From contig CAJMLN010000080.1 of NCBI GenBank assembly GCA_905214315.1, positions 1 to 6,212 of the forward strand: a DNA stretch of 6,212 nt. Direction: 5' to 3'. Shown piece by piece: positions 1 through 3,223 of this stretch. The stretch comes from an uncultured bacterium. Lineage in GTDB: Bacteria; Bacillota; Clostridia; Christensenellales; QALW01. The notes under the pieces are model-generated. The model was given only the letters and a program-made list of their open reading frames with translations, was not told the origin of the DNA and searched no databases. Position numbers and translations under genes: made by a program. Position 1 is the first letter of the stretch; each line of letters starts with the position of its first letter.

Positions 1-77
1 CGGTGGGTTCCCTCACAAGCCAGATATAAGTCAAAATCGCTGATCATTCTGCTTTTTGTAAAATTCTCTTTTCCCAT
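1..77 (-). CDS. glgB: Partial 5' end of a probable 1,4-alpha-glucan (glycogen) branching enzyme
   Basis: Only the first 25 codons plus two bases lie in the window; the gene runs off the left edge. The visible peptide starts MGKENFTKSRMISDFDLYL and continues ACEGTH, then an Arg codon (CGN). The D-x-Y-L-x-x-E-G-T-H pattern close to the N-terminus resembles the start of Firmicute GlgB proteins, where it leads into the N-terminal CBM48-type domain; that family makes alpha-1,6 branches in glycogen in the cytoplasm. The start is supported by an AGGAGG ribosome binding site 10 bases upstream and a consensus sigma-A promoter further out. It is divergent from the M23 gene, sharing a 169-base intergenic region. 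The identity rests on very few residues, so the coding call is firmer than the enzyme name. Confidence 0.6.
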   Translation of the reverse strand, partial: MGKENFTKSRMISDFDLYLACEGTH

Positions 78-87
78 TTGCCGGCAG

Positions 88-93
88 CCTCCT
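88..93 (-). promoter_or_regulatory. Ribosome binding site of the leftward glgB-like gene
   Basis: On the minus strand AGGAGG stands 10 bases before the ATG at 77-75. This near-perfect anti-16S match is the main support for this start codon in a gene of which only 26 codons are visible. Confidence 0.8.
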
Positions 94-115
94 ATTTGTT
101 ATTTACTTTATTTAT

Positions 116-144
116 ATTGTAGCAAAAGCAAATTTGCCTGTCAA
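116..144 (-). promoter_or_regulatory. Consensus sigma-A promoter driving the glgB-like gene
   Basis: On the minus strand TTGACA (144-139) is followed after exactly 17 bases by TACAAT (121-116). This is a perfect -35 box and a one-mismatch -10 box. Transcription would start near 109, giving a leader of about 30 bases with the AGGAGG ribosome binding site. The -35 box is flanked by an inverted repeat TTTGCC/GGCAAA (133-138 and 149-154), and the spacer holds the palindrome GCAAATTTGC (128-137). A promoter this strong with dyads on it suggests repressor control (inference). Confidence 0.85.
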
Positions 145-154
145 TATCGGCAAA
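128..154. repeat. Overlapping inverted repeats on the glgB-like promoter (candidate operator)
   Basis: GCAAATTTGC at 128-137 is a perfect 10-base palindrome. TTTGCC at 133-138 and GGCAAA at 149-154 form a second dyad with 10 bases between the arms, which contain the whole -35 box (139-144). A further GCAAA lies at 122-126. The arrangement would suit a dimeric repressor covering the promoter; no specific regulator is recognised. Confidence 0.4.
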
Positions 155-197
155 ATAATTTCTTTGGCATTTATTCACCATTTTTTAATAATTTTTT

Positions 198-226
198 GTA
201 TATTTTACCTGACCGGGGCAAAAATA
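198..226 (+). promoter_or_regulatory. Candidate sigma-F-type (forespore) promoter of the M23 gene
   Basis: GTATA at 198-202 and GGCAAAAATA at 217-226 match the B. subtilis sigma-F pattern (GywTA, then GgnrAnAnTw) at every specified position, with a 14-base spacer against a usual 15. spoIIQ is a classic sigma-F gene, so promoter type and product agree. The caution is position: transcription would begin at about 231-233, right at the start of the GGAGGT ribosome binding site, leaving a leader of only about 15 bases. Sigma-G recognises related sequences and is an alternative. Confidence 0.5.
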
Positions 227-246
227 ATGAACGGAGGTGTTAAATA

Positions 247-975
247 ATGAATCTTGGATCGATCAAAGACAAATCGGGCAAGGCTGACTTAAAAAAGACC
301 ACAATAAAAAGAATATGTGCTGCCGCAGCAGTATGCTGCGTAGCGGTAATTGCCGTTACTGCGGCAGTATCGCTGACAAATAAGCAGCCTCAGGAGGAAA
401 TACCCGTAGTGGTTGCTCCTACGCCCACTGATTCGGCACAAACCGGAACAGATGCACAGGTAGTGCCGGACAGCAACAGCGCCGATAAAAACAATAATGA
501 AGGCGAAAGCGGAAAATCAGATGCCGAAACCTCAAACAACGTAAGCGTAGCACAAAAAATGCTGCTTCCTGTATCGTCGGGCAACGTGCTGAAGGGCTAT
601 GCGGCGGACATGCTGGTATATTCCAGCACGCTGAAACATTGGGCCACGCATACTGCACTGGATATTGCCGCAGAGCAGGGTGCTGAAGTATTTGCCGCGC
701 TTGACGGAAAAGTAACCAAAGTAGAGGAAGACGACCTAATGGGACTGACCATAACCATTGATCACGATGGCGGCTATCAAACGGTCTATGCATCCCTCGA
801 CAGCCTGGCCAACGGCATCGCCGAAGGCGCAACCGTACTGCGGGGTCAGGTGATCGGCGCAGTGGGCACTTCGGCAGCAGCCGAAGTAGACGACGGACCG
901 CATCTGCATTTTGAAGTATACAGTGACGGAGCGATTGTCAACCCACAAACCTATTTAAGTGATCTGATCAAGTAA
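247..975 (+). CDS. SpoIIQ-like membrane-anchored M23 (LytM) peptidase family protein
   Basis: The product is 242 residues. It has a short basic N-terminus, one membrane segment at about residues 22-44 rich in Ala, Val and Cys, a disordered acidic Ser/Asn/Glu linker at about 47-104, and a C-terminal LytM/M23 domain at about 106-238. The zinc-binding motifs are complete: H135-x3-D139 (HTALD) and H219-L-H221 (HLHFEV). Members of M23 cut peptide cross-bridges of peptidoglycan. The layout and length match SpoIIQ, the forespore membrane protein that binds SpoIIIAH across the septum during engulfment. In B. subtilis SpoIIQ the first zinc His is lost, whereas clostridial SpoIIQ keeps it, as here. The start follows GGAGGT (233-238) with 8 bases spacing, and a sigma-F-like promoter lies just upstream. 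A terminator follows closely, so it is monocistronic. The usual clostridial neighbours spoIID and spoIIID are not visible, so a general sporulation M23 protein remains possible. Confidence 0.88.
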   Translation: MNLGSIKDKSGKADLKKTTIKRICAAAAVCCVAVIAVTAAVSLTNKQPQEEIPVVVAPTPTDSAQTGTDAQVVPDSNSADKNNNEGESGKSDAETSNNVSVAQKMLLPVSSGNVLKGYAADMLVYSSTLKHWATHTALDIAAEQGAEVFAALDGKVTKVEEDDLMGLTITIDHDGGYQTVYASLDSLANGIAEGATVLRGQVIGAVGTSAAAEVDDGPHLHFEVYSDGAIVNPQTYLSDLIK

Positions 976-992
976 AAACAAAGGCTCAAACG

Positions 993-1030
993 ATAGCAGC
1001 CTTCCTGTCAGGAGGGCTGCTATTTCTTTT
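993..1030 (+). terminator. Intrinsic terminator of the SpoIIQ-like gene
   Basis: ATAGCAGCC (993-1001) pairs perfectly with GGCTGCTAT (1015-1023). Inside, TCCT and AGGA extend the stem across one T-G wobble to a three-base loop. The hairpin runs directly into TTTCTTTT. It lies 17 bases after the stop codon. Confidence 0.9.
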
Positions 1031-1162
1031 CCGTTCTCATCCTATGCTTTTATAACAGCAAGCCGCCGTTATTATATGCAGGCTATGAAAAAAATACAAC
1101 AAGAACTTTTCCTTTGTTTCAAAAATTCTGCAAAAAAAAAAAGTTCCTGTTCTTCAAACCTA

Positions 1163-1192
1163 TAAAAAAACCTGCCGGAAAAATTTCCGGCA
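1163..1192 (-). terminator. Intrinsic terminator of the GerMN-deacetylase gene
   Basis: The arms TGCCGGAA (1173-1180) and TTCCGGCA (1185-1192) form a perfect 8-base stem with a 4-base loop. Read on the minus strand the stem is followed by GG and seven T (plus-strand A-run 1164-1170). The lack of T on the plus-strand side shows it acts leftward, about 97 bases past the deacetylase stop. Confidence 0.88.
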
Positions 1193-1288
1193 AGGAAAAA
1201 AAGAAATGTATTCACCGTGCATGGCTCCTGAGCTTTCTACGGCACAGGCCATGTCCGACGCGCTTTCTCCTCATAGTTACAAAAAACC

Positions 1289-2488
1289 TTATCGACAGCT
1301 GTACTTTTGACCGGGCTTTATCACGTCGGCTCCAATAAGCTCGGTAACCGAAACCACTTCATAGCCCTGCTTATACAGCTCATCCAGAATGATGCAAAAG
1401 GCCTCATACGAATTGCGGTAAATCTCATGCATTAAAATAATTTTGCCGTCTCCCACGGTACTCATCACATTGTTTACAATCGTCTGTACATTTCTGGCAG
1501 CTTCCTCGTCGCTTCCCCGTTGTTTATTTTTCCAGTCTTCGGAATCCACATTCCATAAAATAACTGAATACGGACAGCTTTCAATCCGCTCTTTTGTAAT
1601 ATTCCCGCCGATGGGGCGCATCAGAGTAGGCCGCTTTCCGGTAGCCTCCGCAATGACCTTTGCGGTTTCTTCCAGCTCCGTCTGATATTCCTCATCAGTG
1701 CATTTATTATAAAAGAACTTATGCGTATACCCATGAATGCCTACCTCACAGCCGTTTTCCGCAGCATAGCGAAGCGCGCTGCGGGTAGAAGCAGAATTGA
1801 CGCGGTTACCTACAATAAAGAACGTAGCAGAAGCGCCGTACTCCTTAAGCTTATCCACAATTTTTACAGTATACTCCGCATGCGGGCCATCATCAAAGGT
1901 AAGCGCAACCTGTTTTTTCCCCGGAACCCGTGAAGGCGTGGGGCCAGGAGTACCACCGGGAGTATCGGTAATGCCGGGCGTTACAGTACTTTCCGCACTC
2001 GGTTGCAAAGTTACCAGCTTACCGCCGGAAAATTCATAATAGGCAAGCTCCTGGGTATATTCAAAATGGTCTGTTTTAATAATCTGATCATCGACTGTAA
2101 TAAAAATCCTGTCCGCGCCGTAATTACTTAAAAAAGTATTGGTAACACATCCCATAATCAGCTCTTCATCCACCGCGCTTTTATCAGCGATATATCGACC
2201 GAATTCAATGCTCAAATCCAACCGTATGGTGCTTTCTGCCCCAGCAGAAACCGACTTTTGAAAATTATGCACCGCTATTTCCGAAGGAAGGACGCCTGCG
2301 GAAGAAAGCGCATCAATCAATCCCTGTGCCGAAAGCTCGCCAACCTCCACCTGTTTTTGTGTCAATCCGTCTTTTTGTTCATTGGCGCAATAAATCGTAG
2401 CGGCAGTCTTCTGCGGTTCTCTGGCACAACCGCACGCCAGAAGCAAACAGGCGGATAGCAGACTTAGAATTTTTATAAATGTTTTCAT
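1289..2488 (-). CDS. Lipoprotein with GerMN domain fused to a NodB-type polysaccharide deacetylase
   Basis: The product is 399 residues. A lipoprotein signal peptide (basic MKTFIK, hydrophobic core, then L-L-A-C) most likely puts the lipidated Cys at 19. Residues about 30-140 look like a single GerMN domain, with a conserved-looking RLDLSIEF strand (89-96) and ITVDDQII (130-137). A Pro/Thr/Gly linker spans about 168-190. Residues about 192-388 are a NodB deacetylase: T-F-D199-D200-G-P (base and metal ligand), H252-G-Y-T-H256 (metal ligands), R291-P-I-G-G, D315-S-E-D318-W, and L352-M-H354. All catalytic residues are present; motif 3 has Ile where Pro is usual. Such enzymes remove acetyl groups from GlcNAc or MurNAc in peptidoglycan, outside the membrane. 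GerMN is known from GerM, a spore-formation lipoprotein. The start follows GAGGA with 6 bases spacing. The gene is convergent with the SpoIIQ-like gene. The domain calls come from motif reading; the deacetylase is certain, the GerMN part less so. Confidence 0.9.
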   Translation of the reverse strand: MKTFIKILSLLSACLLLACGCAREPQKTAATIYCANEQKDGLTQKQVEVGELSAQGLIDALSSAGVLPSEIAVHNFQKSVSAGAESTIRLDLSIEFGRYIADKSAVDEELIMGCVTNTFLSNYGADRIFITVDDQIIKTDHFEYTQELAYYEFSGGKLVTLQPSAESTVTPGITDTPGGTPGPTPSRVPGKKQVALTFDDGPHAEYTVKIVDKLKEYGASATFFIVGNRVNSASTRSALRYAAENGCEVGIHGYTHKFFYNKCTDEEYQTELEETAKVIAEATGKRPTLMRPIGGNITKERIESCPYSVILWNVDSEDWKNKQRGSDEEAARNVQTIVNNVMSTVGDGKIILMHEIYRNSYEAFCIILDELYKQGYEVVSVTELIGADVIKPGQKYSCR

Positions 2489-2533
2489 ACGCAGTCCTCA
2501 TTTTCTATTGAATGAATAAAATATATTTTTATT

Positions 2534-2563
2534 ATTATAACATAAGGTTATCTTTTCGTATAC
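2534..2563 (-). promoter_or_regulatory. Possible promoter of the GerMN-deacetylase gene
   Basis: On the minus strand TATAAT (2539-2534) is a perfect -10 box about 45 bases before the start codon, but no good TTGACA lies 16-18 bases upstream. The same bases also fit a sigma-G-like layout: GTATA (2563-2559), 14 bases, then TATGTTA (2544-2538; pattern CATnnTA). Which sigma factor uses it cannot be decided by eye. A sigma-E site, expected for a mother-cell lipoprotein, was looked for and not found. Confidence 0.3.
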
Positions 2564-2721
2564 ATAAATCGCCAAAAAACTGGTTTTTACCAAAAAAATA
2601 CAAAACAGTCCTTTCTCTTCCTTTTAACCGTTCTTCAAATTCAACAATTATACCTCTTATTTTTCTCGTTTTATTTCCTTTTACCCCAGATAAAATAACC
2701 GATAATTTTTTTATTTTTTAG

Positions 2722-2749
2722 TTGCATTTTTTTATTTTTATGCTATAAT
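2722..2749 (+). promoter_or_regulatory. Sigma-A promoter of the tRNA-Ala gene
   Basis: TTGCAT (2722-2727), a 16-base spacer and TATAAT (2744-2749), with a TGC extension of the -10 box (2741-2743). Transcription would start near 2756, about five bases before the mature tRNA 5' end, as is common for tRNA genes. A 15-base inverted repeat, ATGCTAT-A-ATAGCAT (2740-2754), is centred on the -10 box. Confidence 0.8.
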
Positions 2750-2760
2750 AGCATTGCTTT

Positions 2761-2836
2761 GGGGATATAGCTCAGTTGGTAGAGCGGTTGCTTCGCATGT
2801 AACAGGCCAGCGGTTCGAGTCCGCCTATCTCCACCA
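2761..2836 (+). tRNA. tRNA-Ala, anticodon CGC, with encoded CCA
   Basis: The 76 bases fold into a standard cloverleaf with canonical numbering. The acceptor stem is GGGGATA/TATCTCC, containing the G3-U70 wobble that is the alanine identity signal. The D stem is GCTC/GAGC with G18-G19 in the loop, and the anticodon stem GTTGC/GTAAC holds loop TTCGCAT with anticodon CGC at 2794-2796, reading codon GCG. The T loop is TTCGAGT, followed by discriminator A73 and CCA at 2834-2836. One oddity is an A49-C65 mismatch at the base of the T stem, where related tRNA-Ala genes usually have A-U. It stands alone, with its own promoter and terminator. Confidence 0.95.
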
Positions 2837-2840
2837 CGTC

Positions 2841-2875
2841 GGAGCAAAGTCCGCTTTGCTCCGGCTTATTTTTTA
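2841..2875 (+). terminator. Intrinsic terminator of the tRNA-Ala gene
   Basis: GGAGCAAAG (2841-2849) and CTTTGCTCC (2854-2862) form a perfect 9-base stem with loop TCCG, followed by GGCTTATTTTTT. It starts four bases after the CCA end. Confidence 0.92.
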
Positions 2876-2911
2876 CCTTTGGCAGGCAATAAGCCATACA
2901 TCCGCGCCCCC

Positions 2912-3005
2912 TGCTCCTCCTTTTTTCGCAAAAGGTCCCGTCTCACTGGTTGCAAATGCTTTCTCAACTCGTTGTCAACCTTTTGCAGGGCGGAGCATCT
3001 TTTTT
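2912..3005 (+). repeat. Long two-tier stem-loop with T-run in the leader region
   Basis: The outer arms TGCTCC (2912-2917) and GGAGCA (2992-2997) enclose perfect 9-base inner arms GCAAAAGGT (2928-2936) and ACCTTTTGC (2978-2986), with a 41-base apical region. TCTTTTTTT follows directly (2998-3005), so the element has the form of an elaborate intrinsic terminator. It may act as an attenuator or structured RNA; no known riboswitch class was recognised. Confidence 0.4.
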
Positions 3006-3178
3006 CCCGGCACATATACCGGGGTATTGCTCACTCCGTTTTTATATTCGGTGTTTTCTATACAGTTTTCATTTTGATGCTGACCCGCCCAAACCAAATG
3101 TATTCGCCACCGTAAAGGTTTTTCTTCCCTAAGGATTCCCCGCAGAAGAAAGCGGAAAAACAGTTCCCTTTCGATCTC

Positions 3179-3198
3179 CCGGCCTGCTGCCGGTTTTT
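3179..3198 (+). terminator. Terminator-like hairpin immediately before the hydrolase ribosome binding site
   Basis: CCGGC (3179-3183) and GCCGG (3189-3193) form a GC-only 5-base stem with a 5-base loop, followed by TTTTT (3194-3198). It ends only six bases before the AGAAAGGA ribosome binding site. Since no gene lies upstream in this direction except the already terminated tRNA, the position suggests leader attenuation of the hydrolase gene. Confidence 0.5.
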
Positions 3199-3204
3199 AT
3201 AAAA

Positions 3205-3212
3205 AGAAAGGA
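3205..3212 (+). promoter_or_regulatory. Ribosome binding site that decides the hydrolase start
   Basis: AGAAAGGA stands 11 bases before the ATG at 3224. An in-frame ATG at 3212 overlaps this site and has no ribosome binding site of its own, so the later ATG is preferred. The difference is four residues. Confidence 0.6.
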
Positions 3213-3223
3213 TGGATCCCCTT

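Larger units (their letters stand above)
976..1288. other. Convergent intergenic region with two opposed terminators and no gene
   Basis: This 313-base gap separates the stop of the M23 gene from the stop of the deacetylase. It holds the plus-strand terminator at 993-1030 and the minus-strand terminator at 1163-1192. The 130 bases between them are AT-rich, include an 11-A run at 1132-1142, and show no gene with a ribosome binding site on either strand. Confidence 0.7.
2876..3223 (+). other. Non-coding, pyrimidine-rich leader region ahead of the six-hairpin hydrolase gene
   Basis: No gene with a ribosome binding site was found here on either strand. The plus strand is rich in C and T. The region holds a long imperfect stem-loop ending in a T-run (2912-3005), a short dyad ATACC-GG-GGTAT (3016-3027), and a terminator-like hairpin just before the gene (3179-3198). 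Weak -10-like boxes (TATATT at 3043-3048, TATACA at 3059-3064) lack a matching -35, so the promoter is not placed. The likely role is the regulated 5' leader of the downstream gene. Confidence 0.45.

Noticed and set aside
1103..1146. Inverted repeat GAACTTTT/AAAAGTTC
   Set aside because: AT-rich 8-base arms 28 bases apart in low-complexity sequence are expected by chance, and no T-run or gene is linked to them.
1212..1274. Minus-strand 20-codon frame rich in Arg/Lys/His just after the deacetylase stop
   Set aside because: There is no ribosome binding site before its ATG, it is very short, and it is explained as the 3' untranslated stretch before the terminator.
1114..1338. Plus-strand open frame of 74 codons starting MFQKFCKKKK
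   Set aside because: It is a by-product of the A-rich terminator region: no ribosome binding site, Lys/Phe homopolymer composition, and it overlaps the minus-strand terminator and the end of the deacetylase gene.
2512..2721. Plus-strand 69-codon frame with hydrophobic, Phe/Ile/Lys-rich product
   Set aside because: Its composition is what very AT-rich DNA gives, and no ribosome binding site precedes it. It overlaps the promoter area of the deacetylase and reaches the tRNA promoter.
2761..2836. tRNA gene as an attachment site for an integrated element
   Set aside because: No duplicated tRNA 3' end and no integrase, phage or transfer gene were found in the window.
2878..2928. Minus-strand AAGGAGG followed by an 11-codon frame (MYGLLPAKGKK)
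   Set aside because: The ribosome binding site is about 15 bases from the ATG, too far, and the peptide is tiny and overlaps the tRNA terminator.
2754..3132. Several overlapping plus-strand open frames across the tRNA and leader region
   Set aside because: One begins inside the tRNA promoter and reads through the tRNA and its terminator. The others lack ribosome binding sites and resemble no protein.
3142..3160. Possible catabolite-repression (cre-like) site AGAAAGCGGAAAAACA
   Set aside because: It lacks the leading T and the closing CA is one base out of register, so it does not fit the CcpA pattern.
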